A stretch of DNA of 64,000 bases. Origin: Gnomoniopsis sp. IMI 355080. Taxonomy: Eukaryota > Ascomycota > Sordariomycetes > Diaporthales > Gnomoniaceae. The translations under genes were made by a program, and so were the position numbers. The notes beneath the pieces were generated by a model, which was given only the letters and a program-made list of their open reading frames with translations, did no database searches and was not told the origin of the DNA. Positions 1 through 11,127 of the stretch are shown here, piece after piece. Where the stretch lies: the NCBI GenBank assembly GCA_027946555.1, contig JAPEVC010000147.1, positions 29,724-93,723 on the forward strand. Reading direction: 5' to 3'. Each line of letters starts with the position of its first letter. Positions within the stretch are counted from its first letter, which is position 1.

Positions 1-83
1 CGGGTGGTTGAATTGCGATAGTCGACGTGACGTCCTTCCCCAGTCCAGCGCACCCTCGTACAGCCCTGGTGCCGTGGTGGATT

Positions 84-488
84 CTAATATCCTGGGGTGA
101 CGCGAGATGTAGCGTTGTGAACCAAACTGGAATGACCATCCCAAAACATGTAGTCTGAAGTGTCTACCGATGTAGCAGCACACGAAGCTTCTTCATCTGT
201 TGTGGGGCCATGCAAGGGGCCTACTTTGTTTGCCCTGGCCGAGACCAACGGACTTTTGTCCAGTAGGGATGATAGGTCAAAACTTTCGTCGAAAGGGGCG
301 ACCTCGTCGCATAAACATCCGCTTTCAGTTGCGCGTTCGGGCGTCGCTGCGTTTTCTCCAGCATTGGTGTGGTGTTCCTCAGTATGATGGTGACTGGAAA
401 CAGAACACTCAAGATCGAGCTGTCCTGCGTCTGACACTCTAGTGGTAGAACTCGAAAATGCACTGCTGTCTTGACTCTCCGCTTCCAT
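84..488 (-). CDS. hypothetical acidic protein, possibly a 3' exon (weak)
   Basis: An open frame of 134 codons from the first in-frame ATG to a stop. The open frame continues about 20 codons further upstream with no other ATG, so this could be the last exon of a longer gene whose upstream exons I could not find. The product is rich in Ser, Thr, Glu and Asp, with a run of His residues near the middle, and ends in an aromatic, acidic segment (DYMFWDGHSS). That composition resembles the disordered tail of a fungal regulator, but no domain is visible. It lies next to decayed genes, so it may itself be a remnant or a chance frame. Confidence 0.2.
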   Translation of the reverse strand: MEAESQDSSAFSSSTTRVSDAGQLDLECSVSSHHHTEEHHTNAGENAATPERATESGCLCDEVAPFDESFDLSSLLDKSPLVSARANKVGPLHGPTTDEEASCAATSVDTSDYMFWDGHSSLVHNATSRVTPGY

Positions 489-548
489 AGATACGCTACG
501 CAAGTATGTCGTGGGTTCCACCGCTACCCTTGTCTCTTGTTTAATCAA

Positions 549-1544
549 AGCCCTCGAAAGATTTCGGCAAGTGAGTGGAGGGCGACCTGGAAGCGACTAG
601 GAGATGACAGACCAACGATGTCCCAGGCACTGAACACATTCGCGCAGCACTCCATCCTCATCTGCCGTCCAATCGCTCGACCTGTCCTTCGCTGACGGAT
701 CAAGAGTCTCCCTGTGTCTTTTTGCACATTGGTCGTCCTTTCTGCCTGGGATGAGGCGTGCTATATCATGCTAGATGGAGCCGAGTCTAGCGTAACTCTC
801 CATTGATATGCGGTCCTCTCGCTCTCTCCAGCTACCCTTCGCGGACGGTGGGGTCCAAAAAATGGAACCATCTCTTCGGACAGTCCTGGTTGCGTCAGAT
901 AATGCATGGTTTGTGTTTTCGTAGGACACTTGCACTCACTTTGGCACTGCGGCCGTGCAAATGGGTTGATCTAGTCTTCCGATGGCCATCGGGCCCTCGC
1001 GAATCGCCGAAGCGTGCAATAAGGGTTCGAACGATGTTGTCCTCAAGACTGATCCATGCCCTTCGGCTTCGCATTCTGGCCCTTGAAGGTGGCCTAGAGC
1101 TTGGGTTTCTGGCGACGTCTTAAAATGAAAGGGCGTCCATCGCTGTTTACGTCTCATGAGAGCGCCTACGAGAGCACACGTCAACGTCCAAACACAATGT
1201 TTCTGATGGCGAAGTCTATTTTCAGTGGGGCCGACGATAAATCAGTCCAAGGATACGGGACCGTACCACGCTTCAAATCTAACTAAGGGCACGGTATCAG
1301 CAACTACGCATTGATGACGGGTACCCATGCGGAGGAACGAGCTGCTACAGGCAGTCCCGGGCCCGGGGCTGGGATCAACGTGTCCCACGATATCCACGAT
1401 AGCCGCCGAGCTTATCGCTCGTCAGGAAAATTTACTAAAGCCATAGGGTATGTTCCAAACCTGGCTATTGACTCAGCCCAGTACTCACCTATTGCAAAGT
1501 CAGTAGTCTTACATGACAAGCCTCCACAGACGTGAAATCATGCT
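549..1544. other. gene-free stretch
   Basis: Short frames exist on both strands but none matches a family I know and none connects through convincing splice sites. The upstream two thirds of the copper amine oxidase whose C-terminal part survives at 1545-1965 would be expected here; I could not recognise it, so it is either deleted or decayed beyond reading by eye. Confidence 0.4.
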
Positions 1545-1965
1545 GTGTGCCTCGTGATTCTCCTGCATCCCTTATACGGATCTCAGGCAATGTACCTCCT
1601 ATGTGGACTTCATTACTCGGCCTGCAAGCAAATCAGACGAAAGTCAGAGTTTGCCGAACATCCTATCTGGGTGACCAAGTATCAGGTTCGCCAACTATTC
1701 CCAGGAGGCGACTACACCAAACCAGTCGCACGGCGGTCACGGGATCAAGAGCTGGACTGAGAAGCGTGACTTGGTCAAGGACGAGGATGTTGTCATTTGG
1801 CACACTTTCGGCTTCAACCACATTCCTCGTGTGGAAGACTTTCCCATCATGCCCGCCGAGATTGCCCAGATGCATCTCAAGCCTTACAGTGTCTGTACAT
1901 TCAATGCGACCGATGATGTGCCTCCATCAAGCCAGGCTTTCAACCGTAGTGTTTTATATGAATAA
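1545..1965 (+). pseudogene. copper amine oxidase, C-terminal remnant with frameshift
   Basis: The frame starting at 1545 reads EFAEHPIWVTKYQVRQLFPG, then GDYT, which matches the late part of fungal peroxisomal-type copper amine oxidases. Around 1718-1720 the homology jumps to another frame, continuing QSHGGHGIKSWTEKRD and then DEDVVIWHTFGFNHIPRVED, PIMPAEI and the terminal NRSVLYE before a stop at 1963-1965. These are the conserved C-terminal blocks of the family, which oxidises primary amines to aldehydes, ammonia and hydrogen peroxide using topaquinone and copper. Intact members have about 650-700 residues; only about 140 are recognisable here, and the topaquinone and first copper-ligand regions are missing. 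The gene is therefore dead. The permease remnant at 3206-4908, on the same strand, may have belonged to the same nitrogen-scavenging locus. Confidence 0.8.
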
Positions 1966-2838
1966 CAGCAGAACAGTGCGTTGAGGAACTGCGGCGAGGT
2001 GAAGAATGGGTCGGTGGAAGATGGAAGTGGAGCCTGCTGCTTGAAGGCGTAAGGTTGGACAAGCCCGCCCGTTCCGATTCGCAATATTTCGTGCCTGCTG
2101 GTCTGTCCTTCTTCCCTTCACCATTAAGTTTGGTATTACCTTGTGCGAAGTCCTCTGGTAGAGAAACCCTCACCTCCGAATGTTCTTTGTCCTGGGGGCA
2201 AAAAGACATGCCCTAAGAATGCTATAAACGTCCTGACAAATCAGCACACCATCCCGTTTCTGGAACCAAAGGTGGATGAAGTGAACTGCAGCCACAAAAT
2301 TTTGAATATAGCTGTAGGAAGAGTGGTTGGGTGAAAGACTATTGACTTTTCGCTGCTAGTGCATCAGCCCACAAACTGCTGCAATTCCGGTGGATTGTGA
2401 GGACTGTGTGTGCACCTGGGTCCTGTGTGGGCTATTCCCAGCAATCCAAACCAGAGCGTAATCTAAAAGCAAAGTATTTCACGATAACTGGGCCCAGCAA
2501 ATTTGAGAAGATCCGGTCTACAGGTTCTACGAAAATCCACCGCCGGCAATGTACGTGAATTTGTCAAGACGCCTGCAGGTGGTGGGTTCGAGAACAATTT
2601 AACACACGGCACATAACCACCTCTTGAATTGGATTAGTATTCCAAATATGACCAATAAAAGGATGTATATGTAATAAATTAAAAATCTGTTGTCGAAAAG
2701 CCATTCATTTATTCAAAATCGTCGCCGGGACGTGACATGGCGGTCTCCAGCTGACCGCGATTGCTGTGCTTGGCGTCATAAGAGGGAAGATGTGCAGTGC
2801 ATGATAAGGGCCCTTCTAGATTCCCTGGAATCATAAGT

Positions 2839-2951
2839 TGACTCGGCCCAGTCCTTATTAGTGTGGCGCCTAGGCGCCTAAAAGCTCAAGAGGGAATTCC
2901 AAAAGATCCCGGGATGTTCATTTTGTACTGTAACGATATGACTCGGCCCAG
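2839..2951 (+). repeat. 13-bp direct repeat with exactly 100-bp period
   Basis: TGACTCGGCCCAG occurs at 2839-2851 and again at 2939-2951. The GC-rich palindrome at 2865-2878 lies between the copies. The two copies could be paired upstream sites of the former permease gene or a small duplication. Confidence 0.55.
2865..2878. repeat. perfect 14-bp GC-rich palindrome
   Basis: The sequence GGCGCCTAGGCGCC is identical to its own reverse complement. It lies about 330 bases before the permease remnant, in an otherwise unremarkable stretch. It could be a dimeric protein-binding site or chance; nothing else in the sequence decides. Confidence 0.6.
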
Positions 2952-3205
2952 CTTACTACATGCTCTACACTTGGACGGTGAACGCTGTGATCGGCGCTGG
3001 CCAGTGTAAAAGCCTACACCAATATTCCACAACGAGCATAGTATATGAAACACCAAGGATGATGTCTTTGGTATCACATAGCTCTGGTTTTCCTCTGGCT
3101 CTGTTATAGAAGTCCTCACTATAGTTGCAGTCACTTCGTACTTAGAAGATTCGGAGGTTGAGTTTCGACACCAAAATTCGAAAAACACATTATCACTTGA
3201 CAATT

Positions 3206-4908
3206 ATGGAATTTGCCAAAACGTCACCAGAGAGTCACAGTGAAGGGGAACTAGGCGTCCCAGATGCAGATACAGGCGAAGTCAGCGCCGATTTGGCATA
3301 CAACGAGGCCAAGTTGGTACGATCCCTGTCCCAACGTTATCTAGTAAGTAATCACGTCCAAACTGGGATACCTACCTTTCACGTCGATATGGCGGTATCT
3401 AAGTTGTTGTACTCGGAAGGTCATAATGGCTATCGAAGGCGTGATACGTCCAGGATACTTCATTGGCATGGGCACCGGTCTTTCTACTGCCGGCCCAGCT
3501 GGTCTGCTCCTTTGCTTTGCCCTGATTGGAAAATATCGCTGTGGACGGTCATGCAATGTTTGGGCGAGCTGGGCTCGTTCATCTTGGTGTCTGGTAACAT
3601 GCTTCCCGAAAACATTCATCGAAGTCGTCCTATACTGACTCCATCTCAGGCTCCTTTGTCCATTACACATCTCGGTTCGTTGATCCCGCTGTCGGTTTTG
3701 CTTTGGGATGGAACTACTGGCTTCGTTGGGCTGGCATTATCATGGCAGCATATAGTACGTGACATAAGCATAAGATGTGCCCAGATGGAGTCGAAGCTAA
3801 TTGCCTCCTTTCGGGTATCTGCAGATAATCTGGGGCCGGTGCTCACTTATTGGGTTACACCAATGCTCCGATGGGGATGGGTGCTTCTATTTCGGTCTGT
3901 CCCATCTTGATCACGACTGGGGTCATCGGAGATCAACATATCAAATTTCGATTCTACAACAATCCAGGGCCATTCGCAAATTGTACCAGAGGCGTCTTTG
4001 AAGTTTTCGTTTCGCAGCTCTGCAGTACAGCGGCTCAGAAATAATAGGCTTAACTGCTGGAGGGTCTAGCAACCCGGCAAAAGACGTCCCCAAAGCTGTG
4101 AAAAGTGTTCTCTGGCGAATCGTTGTCATATTCATGAGTAGGGTCTTCTTCCTGACGCTGATGGTGCCCTATGATGATCCAGACCTCCTGAGCGCGACAA
4201 GCAAGACGGCCCAGTCACCTGTTGTTATTGCCTTTGCTCATGTGGGAGCCACAGCCGGCGCCTTTGCTGTCAATGCGGTCATTGTTATCACCATTCTCTC
4301 GGCTGTCAACAGTTCGCTCTATGTTGGATCGAGAACCCTTGTGGCCCTTACTAACCAGAAGCAAGCCCCGGCCATTTTCGCGAAGACTACAGAGAAAGGT
4401 GTGTCTATATATGCTCTGGTTACTATGAACCTCACTGGGTTCCTGTCTCTTCTCAACTTATCATCCGGAGCCGGGAAATTCTACTTTTGGGAAATCTCTA
4501 CGACCGGCGTAGCCACATTCATCATATGTCGGTAACCCCTTTCCACCTAGAACTTGTGCTTTGAATACTGACTCTGAAAGGGGTCGGCATTTGTCTATCG
4601 CAAATACGTTTGCGCTAAGCCTTAGCCAAATAGGGTGTCTCGACAGATATTCTGCCATTCAAGATACGCAGCCAGGTGATCGCATGGGTCGGCCTGGTTG
4701 TTAATGTTTCTTCATTTTCTCTCAGGGCTGGACGTCATTTGCACCACGGGACTTGTTCAAGAACTCTACCATCATCATATTCAGCATATTGGCGGTATGC
4801 TGGAAATTTCAACACAAGGCGCGCTTTGTGTGTGCTAGAGAAGCAGATCTCATCAGTTACAGGAGGAACCTAATGCAGAATTCCCACGAAGCACCTATGA
4901 GTAGGTAG
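3206..4908 (+). pseudogene. amino-acid permease (APC superfamily, GAP1-like), decayed
   Basis: From the ATG at 3206 the frame reads a hydrophilic N-terminus ending KLVRSLSQR. A GTAAGT splice site at 3344 follows, then the first membrane segments (GPGYFIGMG-like block, here IRPGYFIGMGTGLSTAGPAG). Near 3528 the reading frame breaks: the next block, SLWTVMQCLGELGSF, is in another frame. A good intron survives at about 3594-3651 (GTAACA, branch TACTGAC, CAG) and rejoins into SFVHYTSRFVDPAVGFALG. After a further intron-like junction part of the middle is missing. Later blocks are clear: GSEIIGLTAGGSSNPAKDVP, ITILSAVNSSLYVGSRTLVA and a C-terminus WTSFAPRDLFKNS ending at a stop at 4906-4908. Intact fungal members have about 520-590 residues and 12 membrane segments and import amino acids at the plasma membrane. 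At least two frame breaks and an internal loss argue for a pseudogene. Confidence 0.85.
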
Positions 4909-5319
4909 TTAGCAGGGTGAGAAGTTGTAGGCTCTGGACCTGTTTGTGGGTCAATGGGTATCATGAGTAAGCCACAATAGTGAAGTCATATGGTTTAAAT
5001 GGTCCAATATCAACGAAAGTTAGCACTATGAGCGGTATGTTCACATGAATTTCTATGGCGTATGAATGGCCCGGTCTTTCCATGAGCAAGAATCTGTGGC
5101 CTCTGTAACCCTAATACGCCTCAAGAAGCTGCTACACATCTCGTGCGAATGGCCAAGGTACCTATGGAGTATACTGTATGAAATAATGCTGCTGCAACGA
5201 AGCGCGTATCAACCATGCTTCCTGAGGCCCACGAGATCCACGAGCGTGCGCAGTGAGGCATGTAGAAGCGATCGTCAAAGTAAAGCACGATTGGCATATG
5301 CTGCAAGTCCTTTCCACGC

Positions 5320-5472
5320 TCTGGATGCAACCACTCCTAGCCCAGCCCCTCGTACGACACAAATGCGTTCATGCAGAAGAAGGCTCTGGGCAGTCTGGCA
5401 GGTCTGGGTGCAACCACCCCTAGCCCAACCCCAGCCCAACCCCTCCTCGTACGACGACGAATGCTTTCATGC
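5320..5472 (+). repeat. imperfect tandem duplication, two copies
   Basis: Two copies, at about 5320-5376 and 5403-5472, share the order CTGGRTGCAACCACYCCTAG, a CCCA-rich segment, CCTCGTACGAC, then AATGCNTTCATGCA. The second copy has an extra CCCAACCCCAG-type insertion. The copies are spaced by about 85 bases. No function is apparent. Confidence 0.7.
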
Positions 5473-5703
5473 AAAATTTGTGGGCCCTACAACACACGCA
5501 TCCAACATAGTGCCTTGGTATCTACATGTTATACTACCGCACCAATCCCAGTTGTCAAGAAGAAAATACTTTTTTTCGGGGAAGCTCTCGAGCCGACGGT
5601 CCGGTAGTATCTAATATGTAATCCATGTAGGGTATGCTGTCAGGCTGCCTCAGACGAAGTAAGGCGCGTCAAGGGAAAGATTTCTCGATTACCGAAAGGT
5701 ACC

Positions 5704-5720
5704 CTGGGTACGGTACCCAG
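5704..5720. repeat. inverted repeat, 8-bp arms around one base
   Basis: CTGGGTAC and GTACCCAG flank a single G. The arms are perfect. It lies alone in the gene-free stretch. Confidence 0.55.
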
Positions 5721-7525
5721 TTAAACGCTGATCCCATCCCAACATTTACCTTGGCCAAGGGCCCAAGCTCTGGCTCGACCACTTCTGCAACTTTGTCCTT
5801 ACTAATGCGGCCAGTATGGCGTGCTTTATACTAGATATACGAGAGATCGGAAAGTACGCAGGCCGCGGATCCGAATAGACCGACCTGTTGCTTTACACGA
5901 AAGTTGTGTTGGGGGACCCGAAGGTGACCATGACGTTTTTCTAGGCTCATTCTAGACTCCCCAACAAGGGACTGCCCAAAATAAAGCGTGGATCCAGAAG
6001 CACAGCCTTGTCCAACCAAGTCGGGATAAGCCCAGAACCGTAGTTTCTACTTGCTTTTGGGAATCGAATAGTTTATAGTACCCTGTCAGCCTGTGTATAC
6101 ATTTTCACGCTGCGCTGGAATACGCGAGCTGCGCGTGAATGTTTGATTGGCTCGGAGTGTTATCTCCGGGAACCCGGTCGAGACGGGCAAGGGGGTGAAG
6201 TCAAAGGACAGGATGGCGGGATGACTCTAACCTGTGAAAAATATTTGCCTTGAATTGAAATAATGAGTTGATTTGTAAGCCTTGATCTACGGTACCTAAA
6301 TCGGGAAACACTGTTTGATTTTTTTCAGAAAATGAGCTGATGCAAGAGGCAAAAGTGGTCATGCTGAAGAGGAGGCGGCCAGGTATCGGGGCAGTGCGTA
6401 TTTCGGCCCTGATCATCTGCTGTCCCCAGCGGCGTCGGCAGCTCCCGCCATTGGCGCAACCCGCATCCTGTCGCAAGGTATCTAGTACTTGCAATCTGCA
6501 AGCGGCTCTTTATAAAATATAAAATACCTACGTAATTTGGATCCATCAAGCATCGCAACAAATGAGTTGTTGCAGTAGATTAGCTCTACATAATACAGCT
6601 CCTTTCCTATTTCTAGACACAGAGATGCTAAATCGAGGAATGACTGTATTAATACTAGACCGGAGAGGATTATAGACTTGCTAGTAGATATATATGTCTT
6701 TATCTACAAGCTTTGATAGATTGACTTTTGAGCATTCCTATATGTAGCTTCTCTGCTATTAGCAAAAGAAGTGTTGCCCTATACAGCTGATCTGTATACT
6801 CAAACTAGCCGTTCTCAGACAAAGCAATTGTCTACTATATCTAAGTGTGGCAAATCTCTAGCCAATGGGCTGGGCAGTAAACTACTTGAGTTGTCACATA
6901 GGAACTAGGTACCTGGCCCCTATGACCTCATCATGTATACCTCATTATCACCTATGAGTGGCGGCTGGTCAAACATCATAAGAACTTTGTCTTACAAACG
7001 CAAAATTTGCTTTGTCTCATGCCTACAGTGATCGGAACTACCAGCCTACAAGACTGCAAGATCTCGATGTAAGATAGATCAACACCTATCCTTGTTTCTA
7101 GACTAGCCAATCAGAATTCGGCATCAGATCATAAGGCAACAAGCCCTGGAGAGCAGGCTGTGAGTGTGTAGGGGAATGGGAGAGCTCTGGAGTAGGAAGA
7201 TCGAGTCAAGGGGGAGGGGGAGGCAAGTGATCACGATGCATTTTCCACGAGTCACGTGAAGGTGCTTGCCAAAGGTAGATGTAATATTATGACTATGACC
7301 AAGCGCAGTATACCTAGGTAAAGCATGAACAACACAAAGACAAAACTCGGGCACCATGTGGCACTGAGGCTCTTTGCCTTAACAACAACCAGGCTTTCGA
7401 CACTAAGGAGAGTAGTTGATTGCAAATTTAATTGTACGCCTGCAATACCCAAACTCTTCTGACACAACGGGGAAGCTGGTTCTGCTTCCAATGTTTCTTT
7501 GCTTCCACTGGTATACATGTTGCCT

Positions 7526-10500
7526 TCACAGTGGGGGGCTAGTTGTGTGTTTGCTGGTTGACAGCTCGTCCAGCATCACAACCTCCTTGAATCGTTGAGA
7601 CAGAGCCTCGATTGATGCTGCGTTTAGATCCGTCATTGCCTTATTCAGATCGACAATGAAATGATCCTTGCTTTCTGGGAGCCCCCCCGAGAATACAGTG
7701 AAACTTCCCGCAGTCGCCCACGGCTGCCTTGGGTGGCCCTGGATGCTCGCACGGGATACTGCCCAAGTGGCACCATCAGCCTCGACTTCGTCCATGTATG
7801 CTCTGCCTTCTGCCGCTGTTATCAACCCTCGCTCTATGCCCATACTCAGCAGCCCTTGAATGATTCCGCTCACGATGGTTAACTGCGGTGCGAGAGCTTT
7901 GTACCCCTCGATACAAGCCAAGAACCAATGCACCCGTTTGCTAGCATCAGTATTGGTGCCGGTCATCTCCACGTCTTCTGTGATGGCCTTGTTTCCTGAC
8001 AAAGACATTTGTTTCGATACGCAATCGTTCGCAACGTATAGCAAGGCGTTGTGCCAGAGGAAACAGCTGCGAGCGCAGGAGTACCGGGTGCGGAAAACTA
8101 GCATCAGGTGTTTCAGCTGGTTTACCGATGCAAGGCAGACGTCTTCCACAGTTCGGTTCTCGGCACTGAAGAACTCGACTCCCAAGGATTGTGTCGGATT
8201 TTGCTGTAGAGTTGGTCGGAATAGGTCCAGGACGGCTATATGGAATTGGATGCTTCAAATGCCAAGTTAGAGGGACTGCAGCACCGAGGCAGACAAGTCG
8301 CCATAGGGATCTCAACTTACTGCACAATCGCCACATGAGGTAACATATTTTTACCTGGGCCCATTGAAATAGGAAGGGAATCGGCCCATTGAAGAAGCAA
8401 CAGGTACGTCTTCTCCGCCAAGTCCAATGAAATGCGCTCGGTCGGCGCCACTCTGCGTTGGTGCAATATCCTGTTCACCAAAGGAGCCAACCTGCAGAAT
8501 TGGGTGAAGCTCTGACCCATGTAGGATGGCAAACGGAACGGCACGGTACTGCCATCATCCCGATCGATGATAGTGCCAGGTATTGGAAGCCAAGGCTGGA
8601 TATTGATTGTTGCATCCCAATAGGTCGAGCCGTAGAACCTGCGGCGGAGCGAAACCAATGTCAATGCGACTGTCTTCGATGTCTGCCTTTAGGGCCACAA
8701 AGCATTCGAGGCCCCCGGTCTGGTGCATCGAATCCGCACCCAAATTTTTGGCAAAGGAGAGAGGTAAGGCACGTAATACTACGTGGGTAGCTAACTCACA
8801 CTGTAGTGCAGAACGTGCCCCAGGCAGCATGCGCAGCGGCTCTGACATTGTTGATATTGCCGTCCAACCAAAGCCTAGCGCCGTCCTTTCGCGGTACCGC
8901 CAGGAGGCCATTCTCATGGGCCATTTGAATACCGTCGAACAGGTACCTATAGGCAATTCTTACCTGGCCATGGTAAGTTGCGGCTCCACAAAGAAGCCGC
9001 GCGGCAGCTATTGTCATCGTCGCAGACTCGAATTGTGGCCCACCCGTCTTCTCCTCGCTGTAAAGTCTTTCCGCCTCGGCGAAGAAACTATAGCTGAAAT
9101 TCGCTGCTTCAGGATCGATGGCTGTGTACCCTTGCTGTGAGTTTATCCAAGTCAGAGCCAAACCAACAAAATGTGTTGTGGGCGGGTACTGCCGTACACA
9201 TGCAACAGAAAGCACAGCACTCAGAAGAAGAGGAGAGCAAAAATCAGTCCTTCTGGCGACCAAGTCGTCCAAGAACAAATCCACGTCGAATAAACCTAGG
9301 ATCGGGTGCTCCGTTGTCAGATAGAACGAAATAGCGCGCGCAGCGAGCTGCGACCGCACCGGGACCTGAAGCCAGTTGTGAACATTGAAAAGCGCCAATC
9401 GTGGGTCGCATAAATCGTTGAGGTTCGGGCTGGGAGAGCGCTGCTCGGAGGATGATATCGAGGAGTTCGAAGGTTCGACGGGTCCTGGTGGTTTTCTGCG
9501 ACAAAAAGTTAAGACCACTCGCCAGCGGGGTGTTTTGCACCTGTTTTTTTCGGGGTGGATCTGGCGGATTGGCGGTTTCACGGGATCAACCCACGGTGTG
9601 GCACCATGAAAAATACTGCTCAATGGGGTTGAAAAACTCTTACAAGAAATTGGTCAAATCCTCGGCTGGATCGCGCGGTCCTCCTGAACCTGGGGCGCGT
9701 GCTGCGCTCTCTACAGTTAAGATCTTTGGGGCCTCTGGCGAGATTACAGGATACAACACTGGGTGCCGAATCATCAACTCGTATTCCACACTCAGAGTCG
9801 ATGCAGGAAGGATGTCTTTGGAGCTGATAATGGTCTTGAAGGAGCGGGTCAGTAGTAAGCTCTCCTTGATGAGTCTCTCTCGCGATGAAAGACTAACCGA
9901 AGTGTTGGCTGAGGTGGACGAGGCTCTCAACCGATGGAAGAGGAGCAATGCCTGGTCTTCAGGCAGCGTCCGGACGCTTTGCAGGACATCTGCGGCGACT
10001 GCATCTCCCTGCTGCTTTCGAAGACCGTCCTTTTGTTGTCGTAGGAGGTCTAGTTCGGCTTGTTCTTCTGGTGAAATGCCACTCGCCAGACGCGGCGTGT
10101 AGACGCACTGGGACTGGCGTTTGATGCATGTTGAGCATGATGGTCGGAGGCTGTCACACTAGGATTAAATGAACGTTAGAAGATGTGTGAGTGACTGCAT
10201 GATGCAAGCGCGCTGAAGGCTAGCGAGTGCTCCCAAGCTACCGGCAGACGGAGTTGGGTGCCAAAATTCTATATACCCTGAAAGACTTTTCTCTGTTTGG
10301 GCGGGGGTCTTGTGCAAGAAACCACTGTGATGGAGGCACCTGGGTGAAGGGTAACGATCCTTAACAAAACCCAGCCCAAGTCTGGGCCAGTCATGTTGGA
10401 GGGCGTCAACATCGACCACTGTCTGGCGTCTCCGTACCCAGGTAGAGGTACTTACGTACCCGACCATGGGCCAAGAGCGAGCGGCTCCCGTTAAGATCTC

Positions 10501-11127
10501 CCCTCGGGAATTTGCCCTCGGGTCACCCACAGGGCCTCCGCCCAAACATTTCTAGCTTACAGGAGCCTCGGGGTCGAGCACGACTGACTGCTGGACGACA
10601 TGGGAGATTGCGTGTCTCTGCTATGAGTCGCGACGGTGTTCTAGGCAACTCTAGCTAACGCCGTCCTCTTCTGATCATCTGGCAAGTCTAATGCACAGGC
10701 AGCTCGAGGCCCCCCAGCCTTGCAGCTAGCCGGGCCAGCAAAAGACAAGGTCTCCAGGGGTCTCTTCCAACAGGGAAATCTCAGGGACGCTCTTCACATA
10801 GTGTGGCTGTCACGATCCCGGGTGAGAATACGCTAGGTGGATGTAGGTGGGCCCAGCGCAAGTTATTTCTGACTACGCTGGTACCCTCTGCCTGTAACCT
10901 CGAAGCGGATTGGAGGAATAGGTGGTATTTAGAAGAGACTGGAAGTTCCTCACCGCAGATTTTCTGGCCCGACAGGCATCACATGCAAAACGTCCTGTTC
11001 CCGCTCTTTTCTGCCGCTTAGGAGGCAGGTCCGACGACGCCCTTGTATGGCTAGGAGAGCTGCTGCTGCTGCTGCTGCTAGGTGCAGGCAGGATAGGCGT
11101 ATACTGCTTCTTGCCAGACCCATCCAT
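7526..11127 (-). CDS. Zn2Cys6 transcription factor with fungal-specific regulatory domain
   Basis: Predicted nuclear DNA-binding regulator of 809 residues in five exons: 10954-11127, 9644-10158, 8800-9495, 8321-8638 and 7526-8252. Every junction restores the frame. The zinc cluster is split by the first intron: CDACRARKSA ends exon 1 and CDSLRPSCSTCIKRQSQC opens exon 2. Together they give C-X2-C-X6-C-X6-C-X2-C-X6-C at residues 49-76. A polyserine run precedes it and a charged coiled-coil linker (EEQAELDLLRQQKDGLRKQQ) follows. The middle homology region is recognisable from HPILGLFDVDLFLDDL, through LFDGIQMAHENGL, to FYGSTYWDATI and HIQFHIAVLDLFRP. It looks intact. Introns 2-4 are 148, 161 and 68 nt, but intron 1 is 795 nt, unusually long here. 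The target genes cannot be told from sequence. Confidence 0.88.
11059..11079. repeat. (CTG)7 trinucleotide run coding for polyserine
   Basis: Seven GCT units on the plus strand lie inside exon 1 of the Zn2Cys6 gene and read as AGC codons, giving a serine tract just before the zinc cluster. Such runs often vary in length between strains. Confidence 0.85.

Larger units (their letters stand above)
1966..3205. other. intergenic stretch between two pseudogenes
   Basis: No gene is supported here. The stretch carries a perfect palindrome at 2865-2878 and a direct repeat at 2839-2851 and 2939-2951, listed separately. The part from about 2620 to 2720 is AT-rich. Confidence 0.5.
4909..7525. other. gene-free stretch with repeats and an AT-rich block
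   Basis: No credible gene was found on either strand. The stretch contains an imperfect tandem duplication (about 5320-5472) and a small inverted repeat (5704-5720). A block at about 6540-7110 is visibly richer in A and T, with many TA steps. That block could be an old, mutated transposon copy, but no open frame or terminal repeat could be recognised in it. Confidence 0.5.

Noticed and set aside
1021..1050. GGGTTCGAAC resembling a tRNA T-loop
   Set aside because: No acceptor or anticodon stem could be built around it; no tRNA or rRNA gene was recognised anywhere in the window.
5066..5614. 182-codon open frame on the plus strand
   Set aside because: It runs through the tandem duplication and its Pro/Ser-rich composition follows from the repeat; no domain or splice partners.
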